In this document: positions 16,448-24,499 of the stretch, piece by piece
Layout of the letters: every line of letters begins with the position of its first letter
Position numbering within the stretch: the stretch's first letter is position 1
From: Streptomyces graminofaciens
GTDB taxonomy: Bacteria > Actinomycetota > Actinomycetes > Streptomycetales > Streptomycetaceae
Length of the DNA: 64,000 bases
Direction of reading: 5' to 3'
Assembly: GCF_030294945.1 (NCBI RefSeq)
Contig: NZ_AP018448.1
Span: 8,900,501 to 8,964,500, forward strand
Notes under the pieces: generated by a model
Database searches by the model: none
Told to the model about the DNA's origin: nothing
What the model saw: the letters and a program-made list of their open reading frames with translations, nothing else
Translations under genes and position numbers: made by a program

Positions 16448-17719
16448 TCACGGCTGTCGGTCGGCGGGCGACACGGCGGCCGCCCGGGCGCGTACCGCCT
16501 CGATCTCGGCGGTGCGGCGCAGGACCCGGGAGACGGTCTCGATGTCCTGGAGGAGGTCCGTGGGGTCGGGGAAGGCCGGGGGAGCCTCCCCGCCGTCCTC
16601 CCCGCCCTCCTTCGCACCGGGACCCTCGGCCGAAGGGCCCGCCGCCGCCCGCCGGGCCGTGACCGCCTCCTGGATGGTCACGGCGGCGGCGAGCGCCTTC
16701 GCCCGGCCCGGCGCGTGACCGAGGCCGAGGGCGGCGTCGTACGCGCGTCGGCGCAGGTCCTCGTCGAAGTGGCGGACCAGTTGCAGCAGGACGTCGCGGA
16801 TGAACGTCTCGCGGCGGGTGAGCCGCAGTTCGGGCGAGGCCCGCAGCACGAAGCGGCTGCCGGGGCCGTCGCCCGCGCTCCGGGCCAGCAGATACAGGGG
16901 CCGCAGCCGCCAGTGGCCGAGCCGTGTCCGCCAGCGGTCGTGCAGATACTGGCCGGCGTGCGGAAGGATGAAGCCGACCGCGATGAGGATCGCCGAGACG
17001 GAGGCGACCGGCGGCGCCACGTCCGTGCTCAGCCAGTCCAGATCGCGCCCGGCCCAGCGGGCCGCGACGGCCCCGAGCTTCGAGGCGTCGTACACCAGAT
17101 TGAGCGCGTAGCCGACCCCCAGGGCCTTCAGACCACCGCGCAGCCAGGCGTCGAGGCCGTCCGTGCGGACCCAGTTCCGGATCAGCCGGTAGGTGATCAG
17201 ACAGGCCACCGTGTGCGCGCCGAGATAGAGGACGATCTCCTCGCGCATGAAGGGCGTCGTGGCGTAGTACGTGTCCAGGTCCCGCGGCCGCTCCTCGGGC
17301 ACGTCCGCCAGCGCGAACAGCACCCACAGGGCGACGATCACCCCCGAGTAGACCGAGACGACCCGGCGCATGGCCCGCCGGGTCGCGGCCGAGCGGTCCG
17401 ACGGGCCGCCCCGCCAGGCGATGATCATCAGCAGGCAGGACGCGCAGAACGCGGTGAGCAGCGAGTACACCCAGGGCGCGGCGATGTTCGGCACACCCGT
17501 GACCCGGTTGATCCACGCGATGGACGACGGTTCCGCGCAGACGAACACACAGCAGGCGAGCAGCAGCAGACCGCCGACCGCGCGCAGCAGCGCGTCCTTC
17601 CACAGCATGACGATGCTGGGCAGTTTGATCACCAGGGCGGCGGTCAGCACGGCCGCCGGGATCCATAACGAGATGTACAGACCGCCGAAGAAGTCGGCGA
17701 GGCTCATGGCCGTCCTCAT
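16448..17719 (-). CDS. MAB_1171c-type multi-pass membrane protein
   Basis: A 423-residue protein. About seven transmembrane helices fill residues 10-275 (for example AVLTAALVIKLPSIVMLW, VVSVYSGVIVALWVLFALAD, SVSAILIAVGFILPHAG). A cytosolic C-terminal part of about 140 residues has helices (FVLRASPELRLTRRETFIRDVLLQ) and an acidic Gly/Ala/Pro-rich linker. It resembles the actinobacterial MAB_1171c/DUF6545 'putative transporter' group, whose role is unknown. Its ATG overlaps the stop of the peptidase gene by 4 bp, so they are coupled. A TTA codon at 17666-17668 (Leu18) should make expression bldA-dependent. Confidence 0.7.
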   Translation of the reverse strand: MRTAMSLADFFGGLYISLWIPAAVLTAALVIKLPSIVMLWKDALLRAVGGLLLLACCVFVCAEPSSIAWINRVTGVPNIAAPWVYSLLTAFCASCLLMIIAWRGGPSDRSAATRRAMRRVVSVYSGVIVALWVLFALADVPEERPRDLDTYYATTPFMREEIVLYLGAHTVACLITYRLIRNWVRTDGLDAWLRGGLKALGVGYALNLVYDASKLGAVAARWAGRDLDWLSTDVAPPVASVSAILIAVGFILPHAGQYLHDRWRTRLGHWRLRPLYLLARSAGDGPGSRFVLRASPELRLTRRETFIRDVLLQLVRHFDEDLRRRAYDAALGLGHAPGRAKALAAAVTIQEAVTARRAAAGPSAEGPGAKEGGEDGGEAPPAFPDPTDLLQDIETVSRVLRRTAEIEAVRARAAAVSPADRQP

Positions 17720-18396
17720 CCCTGCGACCTGCGGTATCCCAGCGATGCCTGGATGGCCTTCCCGACCGGGTCGGCGGGACCGTCCTGTCCGCCCTCCACC
17801 CAGGAACGCAGGGCGGTGGCGAGGCGATGCCCGAAGTCCTCGGCCTCCCGCTCGTCCAGCGCGTGCGAGCCGTTGCGCGCGGACACCGCGAGCGCCGACC
17901 CGCGCAGGCCCGGATCACCGGACAGGGCGCGCGCGGCGGCCGCCGCGTCCGGCAGCTGGTGGTGACAGTGCCCGGCGTGCATGTGCCACAACTCGTGGCC
18001 CAGGATGACCAGTTGCTGTACGGCCTCGGCCCGCTCCTCCACCACGACGAGGTCGAAGTCCTGGAACTCCATCCACAGACCCGTCACGTCGACACCGTCG
18101 GGAAACCGCTCGAACCGCAGCTCCACGGGGCGCCCGCCCCGCCGCGCACTCATCTGCGCGCACAACGCCGTCCCCAACTCCCGTACGTCCACGGGCGCGT
18201 CGACCGTCGCCCGTAACGCCTTCACCAGCGCACCGGTCAGTCTGCGCATCTCGCCGTCGGCCCGCGAGGGCAACAGGGGCGACCACAGCCGCCGGGCGCG
18301 CCCCACGGCCCGCCGTACGCGGGCGAACGGCAGCCGGCCGGTCCGTTCCGGGCGGTCTTCGACGGTCTCGGCGAGGGGGTCCGGGAGCGGCGGCAC
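17716..18396 (-). CDS. ImmA/IrrE-like zinc metallopeptidase
   Basis: A 226-residue soluble protein with the zinc-peptidase helix VILGHELWHMHAGHC (HExxH as HELWH, about residues 132-136) and a downstream LDEREAEDFGHRLA that can give the third ligand (Glu). This is the ImmA/IrrE pattern, in which the peptidase cleaves a repressor or antitoxin. Members are often next to an XRE repressor, but none is present here. The gene leads a two-gene unit, overlapping the membrane protein gene by 4 bp. A TTA codon at 18214-18216 (Leu61) marks it for bldA control. Substrate unknown. Confidence 0.75.
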   Translation of the reverse strand: MPPLPDPLAETVEDRPERTGRLPFARVRRAVGRARRLWSPLLPSRADGEMRRLTGALVKALRATVDAPVDVRELGTALCAQMSARRGGRPVELRFERFPDGVDVTGLWMEFQDFDLVVVEERAEAVQQLVILGHELWHMHAGHCHHQLPDAAAAARALSGDPGLRGSALAVSARNGSHALDEREAEDFGHRLATALRSWVEGGQDGPADPVGKAIQASLGYRRSQG

Positions 18397-18494
18397 GGGC
18401 CGACTTTACGGGGCGGATCGCGCCCGCACCAAGGGAATCCACGCCAAAGAGAACCGCTGCTCGTCGGCCCCGGCGCACGATCGCCGGCCCCCCG

Positions 18495-18538
18495 GGCGGA
18501 CGGACGGAGGGGCCCCGGCGGACGGACGGAGGGGCCCC
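18495..18538. repeat. 22-bp perfect tandem duplication
   Basis: Units at 18495-18516 and 18517-18538 are identical and G-rich (both start GGCGGACGGACGGAGG). It lies in the 265-bp spacer between the peptidase gene and the GH51 gene. No function is suggested; it is outside the likely GH51 operator. Confidence 0.85.
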
Positions 18539-18611
18539 GCGAGCGAGCTGGAGGCCCCCACGAGCGAACGCCGGTCGCCTTGACGGGCAGGTGCGACGAC
18601 CATAGCGTTTC

Positions 18612-18646
18612 GTTCGATTATGCGATCGGTATCCGGTATCTCGAAC
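18612..18646. promoter_or_regulatory. Candidate IclR operator (site D) before GH51 gene
   Basis: GTTCG (18612-18616) and CGAAC (18642-18646) are separated by 25 bp, exactly the layout of site A before iclR. The flanks also agree: GTTCGATTAT on the left against GTTCGTTAT at site A. It ends 16 bp before the GH51 start codon, so it would overlap the leader or promoter. Confidence 0.55.
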
Positions 18647-18661
18647 GCACGAAAGGGCCCC

Positions 18662-20176
18662 ATGTCCCGCACCGCCAGGTTCACGCTCGACCCTGCCTTC
18701 ACCATCGGCGAGGTCAACCCCCGACTCTTCGGCTCCTTCGTCGAGCACCTCGGACGCTGTGTCTACACGGGGGTGTTCGAGCCTGGCCATCCCACGGCCG
18801 ACGAGGCGGGCCTGCGCACCGATGTGCTGGACCTCGTCCGCGAACTGGGCGTCACCACGATCCGCTACCCAGGCGGCAACTTCGTCTCCGGCTACAAGTG
18901 GGAGGACTCCGTCGGCCCCGTCGAGGACCGCCCCCGCCGCCTCGACCTCGCCTGGCGCTCCACCGAGACCAACCGCTTCGGCCTCTCCGAGTACATCGCC
19001 TTCCTGAAGAAGATCGGCCCCCAGGCCGAGCCCATGATGGCCCTCAACCTCGGCACCCGGGGCGTCGCCGAGGCCCTCGAACTCCAGGAGTACGCCAACC
19101 ACCCCGCCGGCACCGCCCTGTCCGACCTCCGTGCCGCCCGCGGCGACAAGGACCCCTTCGGCATCAACCTCTGGTGCCTGGGCAACGAGATGGACGGCCC
19201 CTGGCAGACGGGGCACAAGACCGCCCAGGAGTACGGCCGGATCGCCGCCGAGACGGCCCGCGCGATGCGCCAGATCGACCCGGGCATCGAACTCGTCGCC
19301 TGCGGCTCCTCCAGCCAGTCCATGCCGACCTTCGCCGAGTGGGAGGCGACGGTCCTGGCGGAGACGTACGACCTCGTCGACTACATCTCCCTGCACGCCT
19401 ACTACCAGCCCGAGGACGGCGACGTCGACTCCTTCCTGGCCTCCGCCGTCGACATGGAGTCCTTCATCGAGAACGTGGTCGCCACCTGTGATCACGTGGG
19501 CGCCAGGCTGAAGTCCAAGAAGAAGATCAACCTCTCCTTCGACGAGTGGAACGTCTGGTACATCTCGGAGTGGCACGCGATCGAGAACTCCGGCGCGCGG
19601 GACTGGGCGGAGGCCCCCCGCCTGCTGGAGGACAATTACAGCGTCACCGACGCCGTCGTCTTCGGCTCGCTCCTCATCGCCCTGCTGCGGCACGCCGACC
19701 GCGTCACCGTCGCCTGTCTCGCCCAGTTGGTCAACGTGATCGCCCCGATCATGACCGAGCCGGGCGGCCCGGCGTGGCGCCAGACGACGTTCTTCCCGTT
19801 CGCCCAGGCCTCCCGCTACGGCCGCGGCCAGGTCCTCGACGTCCGGGTCGACTCGCCGACGTACGAGACGAAGAAGTACGGCGAGGCGGACCTGCTGCAC
19901 GCCACCGCCGTGCGCGCCGAGGACGGCTCGGTCACCGTCTTCGCGGTCAACCGAAGCCGGACCGAGGCACTGCCGCTCGAAGTCGCCCTCGGCGGGCTGG
20001 ACCTGACGTCGGTCGTCGAGCACTGCGTGCTGGCGGACGCCGACCCGGACGCCCGCAACACCCTCGACGAGCCCGAGCGGGTCGCCCCGCACGCGGCCGA
20101 GGGCACCGCGCTCCGGGACGGCGTCCTGACCGCCGTACTGGAGCCGCTGTCCTGGAACGTGATCCGGCTCGGCTGA
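18662..20176 (+). CDS. GH51 α-L-arabinofuranosidase
   Basis: A 504-residue glycoside hydrolase. The (β/α)8 barrel carries the acid/base Glu176 (WCLGNEMDGPW) and the nucleophile Glu295 (SFDEWNVWY). Substrate-pocket segments RYPGGNFVSGYKWED and HAYY are also present. The C-terminal β-sandwich runs from about residue 390. No signal peptide is seen, so it is intracellular and would cleave L-arabinose from imported arabino-oligosaccharides. ATG 18662 follows GAAAGGG. Residues, length and motif order fit the family well. It is monocistronic and carries the same operator layout as the IclR gene, suggesting shared control. Confidence 0.93.
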   Translation: MSRTARFTLDPAFTIGEVNPRLFGSFVEHLGRCVYTGVFEPGHPTADEAGLRTDVLDLVRELGVTTIRYPGGNFVSGYKWEDSVGPVEDRPRRLDLAWRSTETNRFGLSEYIAFLKKIGPQAEPMMALNLGTRGVAEALELQEYANHPAGTALSDLRAARGDKDPFGINLWCLGNEMDGPWQTGHKTAQEYGRIAAETARAMRQIDPGIELVACGSSSQSMPTFAEWEATVLAETYDLVDYISLHAYYQPEDGDVDSFLASAVDMESFIENVVATCDHVGARLKSKKKINLSFDEWNVWYISEWHAIENSGARDWAEAPRLLEDNYSVTDAVVFGSLLIALLRHADRVTVACLAQLVNVIAPIMTEPGGPAWRQTTFFPFAQASRYGRGQVLDVRVDSPTYETKKYGEADLLHATAVRAEDGSVTVFAVNRSRTEALPLEVALGGLDLTSVVEHCVLADADPDARNTLDEPERVAPHAAEGTALRDGVLTAVLEPLSWNVIRLG

Positions 20177-20204
20177 GAGCTCGGGTTCGGCTGTCGGCAG
20201 CCGT

Positions 20205-20275
20205 GTGCGGGTTGCTCGCGCCCGGGCGGCGGAGCCGCGTATCGACACAGCCCCGCGCCCCTGACGGGGCGCGGG
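20205..20275. repeat. Streptomyces intergenic stem-loop repeat, inverted copy
   Basis: The element runs from GCGGGTTGCTCGCGCCCGGG to a strong hairpin, CCCGCGCCCC (20252-20261) and GGGGCGCGGG (20266-20275) with loop TGAC. It is the reverse-orientation equivalent of the copy at 60598-60670. It lies just after the GH51 gene and probably also ends that transcript. The family is common in Streptomyces intergenic regions as far as I recall. Confidence 0.7.
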
Positions 20276-20280
20276 TGGTC

Positions 20281-20293
20281 GACAATGTTTGTC
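20281..20293. promoter_or_regulatory. Dyad touching the Rrf2 start codon
   Basis: GACAA-TGT-TTGTC is a perfect 5-bp inverted repeat that ends directly before the ATG at 20294. Its position suggests autorepression by the Rrf2 protein and a leaderless or very short leader transcript. Binding is inferred. Confidence 0.45.
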
Positions 20294-20752
20294 ATGAGGA
20301 TCTCGGCGCGGGCGGATTACGCCGTGCGGGCAGTGCTTGAGCTGGCCGTACGGCAGGGCAGTGGGCCGGTGAAGGCGGAGGCCATCGCGGCTGAGCAGGA
20401 GATTCCGCACAAGTTTTTGGAGGGGATCCTCGGCGACCTCAGGCGTGGCGGGCTCGTCACCAGCCGACGGGGCGGCAGCGGTGGCTACCAGCTCGCCCGG
20501 GACCCTGGCGCGATCTCCGTCGCCGATGTCATCCGGGCGGTCGACGGGCCCATCGTGTCGGTGCGCGGAGAGCGCCCCACCGGCCTGACCTACTCCGGCT
20601 CCGCCGAGCCGCTGCTGCCGCTGTGGATCGCCCTGCGCGCCAACGTCCGTCGCATCCTGGAGGGCGTCACGATCGCGGACATCGCGGCCGGCGCCCTCCC
20701 CGAGCCGGTGAAGGAACTGGCGGCGGAGCCGGCGGCCTGGGAGAACCCGTAG
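20294..20752 (+). CDS. Rrf2-family transcriptional regulator
   Basis: A 152-residue winged-helix protein: MRISARADYAVRAVLELA, an HTH with IAAEQEIPHKFLEGILGDLRRGGLV, and the Rrf2 wing SRRGGSGGYQLARD. A dimerisation helix follows (VADVIRAVDGP). No Cys residue is present at all, so it cannot hold an Fe-S cluster like IscR or NsrR; it should sense something else or use another ligand. An in-frame ATG three codons upstream (20285) is possible but lies inside the dyad operator. No co-transcribed partner is apparent. Confidence 0.85.
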   Translation: MRISARADYAVRAVLELAVRQGSGPVKAEAIAAEQEIPHKFLEGILGDLRRGGLVTSRRGGSGGYQLARDPGAISVADVIRAVDGPIVSVRGERPTGLTYSGSAEPLLPLWIALRANVRRILEGVTIADIAAGALPEPVKELAAEPAAWENP

Positions 20753-20849
20753 GTCACGGCGACTTCCTCGTCGCGGTCGCCGTGTGACCCCAGCGCGTTC
20801 ACAGCGCCGCATCAAGGATTTCTTCAGATGCGTTTCTAACTTCTCCGTC

Positions 20850-21082
20850 ATGACAGAGAACACCACGCCCCAGCAGGCAGCCGACGACAACGACGGCGAG
20901 ACCGGTGGCAAACACCGCCGGAGCAAGGCCGTCCAGCGCCGCCGAGTCCTGATCGGCGGAGCCGGTGTCGCCGCGGCGGGCGGCCTGGTGGCCGCCGGGC
21001 TCGCCTCCGCCGACACCACCACCGACGAGACCGGGTCCGCCTCCTCCGACTCCGGTTCCTCCAGCTCCACCGGTCCTCCCGG
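20850..21082 (+). pseudogene. 5' remnant of a Tat-exported intradiol dioxygenase
   Basis: From ATG 20850 the frame reads MTENTTPQQAADDNDGETGG, then a twin-arginine signal (KAVQRRRVLIGGAGVAAAGG) and a Ser/Asp/Thr-rich linker, as in secreted intradiol ring-cleavage dioxygenases of Streptomyces. The frame then runs into antisense sequence of the same family (next entry) and stops at 21131. The catalytic domain with its Tyr/His iron ligands is absent, so the gene cannot be functional. Confidence 0.7.
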
Positions 21083-21160
21083 ATGTCCTCGCGGACGAGG
21101 GCGCCTTCGAGGGAGTACGGGCCTTCGGTGACCTCGGCGTTCAGGACGCAGACACTGCTG
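21083..21160 (-). pseudogene. Inverted fragment of the intradiol dioxygenase
   Basis: Read on the minus strand this stretch gives SSVCVLNAEVTEGPYSLEG followed by ALVREDI. That is the first conserved block of intradiol dioxygenases; the intact gene at 21975-22745 has VCTLTKEMTEGPYYLDGQLV at the matching place. It directly abuts the forward 5' remnant, so an inversion with loss of the rest best explains the pair. It has no start of its own. Confidence 0.72.
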
Positions 21161-21246
21161 ATGTAGGTATCAACTGGCGCTGATTACACGCGAGTTGGGA
21201 CACACTCCGTGTGTCGCCGGGCACGGGACGCGTTCGCCGGGGCGTC

Positions 21247-21669
21247 TCAGTGCAGTCGCATCGCCAGGGTCACCTCGGCCCCCGCGCCCGCGTCGTGCGT
21301 GGTGACGGTCAGTCGGTCGGTGACCAGCCGGGCGAGCCACAGGCCGCGGCCGGGGCAGTCCTCCGTGAGGCCGGGGAGGAGTTCGGGGATGGCGGGGACG
21401 AAGCCGGGGCCCTTGTCGGTGATACGGCACTCCAGCTCGTCCTGGAGCTGCCGCAGCTCCAGCCGGCCGTGGCCGCCGGCGTGCTCCACGGCGTTGGCGG
21501 CGATCTCGCTGACGGCGAGCGTGAACTCGCCCAGCCGGACCCCGCCCAGTCCCGCCGAGGCCGCGGTGTCCTCGACCTGGGCGCGCAGCTGGGGCAGGTT
21601 CTCTCTGGTGAAGTGCCGTTGCAGCAGGATTGTCCCGCCGCTCCTGCCGTCCGTCTCCCCGCCCGGCAT
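21247..21669 (-). CDS. Anti-sigma-type HATPase (RsbW/SpoIIAB-like)
   Basis: A 140-residue single-domain GHKL ATPase. The N-box is LAVSEIAANAVEHAGG, the G1 box is ITDKGPGFVP, and the G2-like region is GRGLWLARLVTD. Such proteins in Streptomyces act as serine kinases in sigma-factor partner switching, with STAS proteins as partners. The start ATG at 21669 was chosen because GAGGAGG lies 7 bases upstream; a longer frame to 21804 lacks family sequence. No sigma or STAS gene is directly adjacent. The nearest STAS protein is at 12190-13116. Confidence 0.82.
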   Translation of the reverse strand: MPGGETDGRSGGTILLQRHFTRENLPQLRAQVEDTAASAGLGGVRLGEFTLAVSEIAANAVEHAGGHGRLELRQLQDELECRITDKGPGFVPAIPELLPGLTEDCPGRGLWLARLVTDRLTVTTHDAGAGAEVTLAMRLH

Positions 21670-21974
21670 CGCAGTCGCCTCCTCTCGCTCGGGGTCGATG
21701 GGCCCGGGCGCGGGGCGCTGGGCGTCAAAGGCGAACTGCCGCACATCGTCCACGCTAGCCGTGCTCGCCGCATGTGTACCCGCGCGATCGAGAGGACATC
21801 GCACCTGGTCGAAACCGTATGAAGCCGACCGAATGGTGACCGTTTCCGGCCGACCTCGGCTGATCGGTTTTCGTGCTCCGATCAGCCGGGCCGGAGGTGC
21901 CTGGACGTGCCGGGCGGTGCCGGGAGGTGCTCGGCAGTGCCCAGGAAACGCTCAGAGGGGTTTCCCGGGAGTCG
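21670..21974. other. 305-bp spacer without recognised gene
   Basis: It lies between the HATPase gene start and the end of the intact intradiol dioxygenase. It should contain the HATPase promoter. I see no strong stem-loop or clear operator; CCGACCGAATGGTGACCGTT and nearby sequence are unremarkable. Open frames here are antisense shadows. Confidence 0.5.
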
Positions 21975-22745
21975 TCAGCCCTGCTCGATGCCGAGCGTCA
22001 GCGTTCCGGTGTAGCCCGCGGAGGGGGAACTGCCCAGCGCGGTGAGCGTCAGGAGGCCGGACGCGGCGCCTCCCTCGTCGTAGATGGAGTCCTGGGCGAG
22101 GGTGGTGCGGGTGACCGTGTTCGCCGAGTACGGGGACAGGGCGCCGACCCTCGCCGTGATCGTCTCGTTGAAGAACAGCTGGCCGGTGTGGAGCTCCTGG
22201 CCGCCGGTGAACGAGCCGTCGGAGGTGAGTGTGACGCCGGTGTGCACCTTGACGTGGATGTGCACGCAGCGGCCCCGGTACCAGCCTGGGTAGACCGAGG
22301 TGATGTTCGCGACGCCGCTGGAGTTGGTGAGGACGCCGCCGCGCAGGAAGGTGCCGTTGTCGGGTTCGCTGTGGCCGTTGTTGCCGACGAACCCGGAGTA
22401 CTCGCCGAGCGCGTCGGCGTGCCAGATCTCCACCAGGGCGTTCGGGATCGGGGCGCAGGTGTCGTCGTCGACGACGGTGAGGGCGAGCCGGAGCGGGAAG
22501 CCGGTCTTGTCCTCGGCGATGTTGGTGCGGACGAGCTGTCCGTCGAGGTAGTAGGGGCCTTCGGTCATCTCCTTGGTGAGAGTGCAGACGGCCGCGGCGG
22601 CCACGGGGGCCGTCGCGTCGGCAGTCGGGGCCTCGGTCGTGGCGGCGGCCCCCACGGCCAGGGTGGCTGCGGTGGCGCCGGTGGCGATCAGCACCGTGCG
22701 ACGCCCTATCGAACTGCCTTCTTGAGCTTCCGTGTTGTCTGTCAT
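21975..22745 (-). CDS. Secreted intradiol ring-cleavage dioxygenase
   Basis: A 256-residue protein. A twin-arginine signal is present (SSIGRRTVLIATGATAATLA, about residues 10-29). The catalytic β-sandwich begins at VCTLTKEMTEGPYYLDG. The non-haem Fe(III) ligands expected of the family are visible: Tyr in GEYSGF, Tyr in YPGWYRGR, and both His in VHIHVKV. It cleaves catechol-type rings between the hydroxyls. As an exported form it may attack lignin-derived aromatics; the physiological substrate is unknown. Start could be ATG 22745 or 22751. It is the intact relative of the inverted pseudogene 800 bp away. Confidence 0.87.
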   Translation of the reverse strand: MTDNTEAQEGSSIGRRTVLIATGATAATLAVGAAATTEAPTADATAPVAAAAVCTLTKEMTEGPYYLDGQLVRTNIAEDKTGFPLRLALTVVDDDTCAPIPNALVEIWHADALGEYSGFVGNNGHSEPDNGTFLRGGVLTNSSGVANITSVYPGWYRGRCVHIHVKVHTGVTLTSDGSFTGGQELHTGQLFFNETITARVGALSPYSANTVTRTTLAQDSIYDEGGAASGLLTLTALGSSPSAGYTGTLTLGIEQG

Positions 22746-22848
22746 GAGCATGGCATGCTAGAAGCGGAATCTGTTGATCGGCTGTCAGAGACGTAAAGTG
22801 ACGGAACGTCAAGTCTCTTGCGAGACAGGCAAGTTGAAGCAGCGTTGA

Positions 22849-22868
22849 ACCACCCGTTGAGGGGTGGT
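22849..22868 (-). terminator. Short stem-loop after the sugar-binding lipoprotein gene
   Basis: ACCACCC and GGGTGGT form a perfect 7-bp stem with a 6-base loop, directly beyond the stop of the leftward lipoprotein gene. Confidence 0.5.
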
Positions 22869-22870
22869 GG

Positions 22871-24157
22871 TCACTGGGTCGCCTGGGCGATCGACTCGAG
22901 AACCGTCTTCGGGTTGCCGTTCGGGGCGACCGCCTTGCCGATCTGCTTGCGGATCGCCGCGGCGACCTCGGACCAGTTGGTCTCGGCCACCGGGTAGAGC
23001 TGCAGATTCTGCAGGGTGTCCAGGCCGCTCCACTGGGAGCGTTGGTCCTTGTCGGCGCGCATCTGGTCGGCGACCGGGGTGGTGACGGGGAGCAGTTCGT
23101 ACTCGTTGGCCTGCTCGGTCACGTACTTGTCGCCGTAGAGGAAGTTCAGGAACTGGCCGATCGCCTTGCGGTGGTCGTCGTTCTTGAAGGCGACGACCCA
23201 GTCGGCGGTGCCCATGGTCGGGGTCTCCTGGCCGGTGCGGCTGGGCAGCGGGATCGAGCCGTAGGGCACGGACTCGGAGGAGTCGTCGATCTGCCGGATC
23301 AGTGAGAGCGGGCCGTTCACCATGGCCGCGTCACCGTCGAGAAAGGCCTTGACCGCGTCGCTCCGGTTGAGCTCGCCGGGCGCCACCGGGCCCGTGAGCC
23401 CCTCCCCGACCAGGTTCTCCTTCAGCCAGGTCAGCGTCCTCACATTGGCGGCGGAGGCGAGGTCGTACGAGTTCGTGGAGTCGGTGTAACCGCCCTCGCC
23501 GGCCAGCAGCCACATCAGCGTCTCGGCCTCCGCCTCCTCCGGGCCGAGCGGCAGCGCGATCGGATACTTCACGCCCTGGGCCTTCAACACCCGTGCGGCG
23601 ACGAGGAGTTCCGCCCAGGACTTCGGGGGCTTCAGACCGGCCCGGGCAAAGAGATCCTTGTTGTAGTACATCAGCCGGGTACTCGCGGTGAACGGCAGCC
23701 CGTACTCCTCCCGGTCCATCTCCCCGGCCTCCGCGAGGCTCGGTATGAAGGACGCCTGGACCGGGATCGACAGGATGTCCTCCGCGCTGTAGAGGAGGCC
23801 CTTCGCGGCGTACTCGGAGTAGCCGTCCGACTGCACGATGTCCGGCGCGTCGCCCTTCTCGACCAGCTCGGCGACCTTCTCGTCGATCTCGTCCGGGTCG
23901 TAGACCTTCACATCCACGTCGATGCCCGGGTTGTCGGTGCCGAAGGCGAGGACGACCCGGTCCCAGAACCCCTCGGAGTTCTTGTGCACGCTGTCGCCGT
24001 AGTTCGTCGCGACGACGGTCAGGGTGACGTCCCCCGCCCCCGAATCCGTGGTCTCACCACACCCGGCAAGCCCGACCATCCCCCACGCGGCCGCGACCGC
24101 CACCACCGTCCGGGCCCTATGGCGCACGGTCCACCCACTTCCAGCCGAACCCGACAC
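22871..24157 (-). CDS. Orphan ABC-transporter sugar-binding lipoprotein
   Basis: A protein of up to 428 residues. N-terminal Arg-rich region, hydrophobic helix and lipobox VGLAGCGE make it a lipoprotein. The mature part is a family-1 extracellular solute-binding protein (LTVVATNYGDSVHKNSEGFW, GDAPDIVQSDGYSEYAAKG, LPFTASTRLMYYNKDLFARAG, FLDGDAAMVNGPLSLIRQ, ADWVVAFKNDDHRKAIGQFL). No permease or ATPase gene of this type is adjacent; the ATPase MsiK often serves such systems in Streptomyces, but permeases must be elsewhere. GTG 24157 or GTG 24127 may start it. Substrate unknown; the family mostly binds oligosaccharides. Confidence 0.8.
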   Translation of the reverse strand: MSGSAGSGWTVRHRARTVVAVAAAWGMVGLAGCGETTDSGAGDVTLTVVATNYGDSVHKNSEGFWDRVVLAFGTDNPGIDVDVKVYDPDEIDEKVAELVEKGDAPDIVQSDGYSEYAAKGLLYSAEDILSIPVQASFIPSLAEAGEMDREEYGLPFTASTRLMYYNKDLFARAGLKPPKSWAELLVAARVLKAQGVKYPIALPLGPEEAEAETLMWLLAGEGGYTDSTNSYDLASAANVRTLTWLKENLVGEGLTGPVAPGELNRSDAVKAFLDGDAAMVNGPLSLIRQIDDSSESVPYGSIPLPSRTGQETPTMGTADWVVAFKNDDHRKAIGQFLNFLYGDKYVTEQANEYELLPVTTPVADQMRADKDQRSQWSGLDTLQNLQLYPVAETNWSEVAAAIRKQIGKAVAPNGNPKTVLESIAQATQ

Positions 24158-24499
24158 ACGGGAGCACAGGCGTCACCGCGCGTATGCGAAGAGCTTGATC
24201 GTAGGCCGGTCACTTGTGCGAGCGAGGCCATGGGCGTTGCGTTTTCATTCCAAGGCTGTGACGGAAGTGACCGGGGGAGGTCTGTGTACGACAGGAGGTA
24301 CGGATCGGACAGGCTCGTGGTTCACGCCGCTGCACACTCTTGTGGAGGACCTCGATGGTGCGGTCCGCGGCCTCCAGCAACTCCCGGGCGGACACCGGCT
24401 CCTGGGCCTCCGCGATCGCTGTGGGGCTGCTTGGTGCCCGGTCCCACTGTCGGTGCCTTCATGAAAACCACCTCCTGGCGTCCCTGCTCCTCACGCCGG
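24158..24499. other. 342-bp region without recognised gene
   Basis: It lies between the lipoprotein gene start and the GNAT pseudogene. GGGGGAGGTCTG and GACAGGAGGTACGG resemble ribosome-binding sites but no coding frame with Streptomyces bias follows them. It may be decayed sequence upstream of the broken acetyltransferase plus the lipoprotein promoter. Confidence 0.45.
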
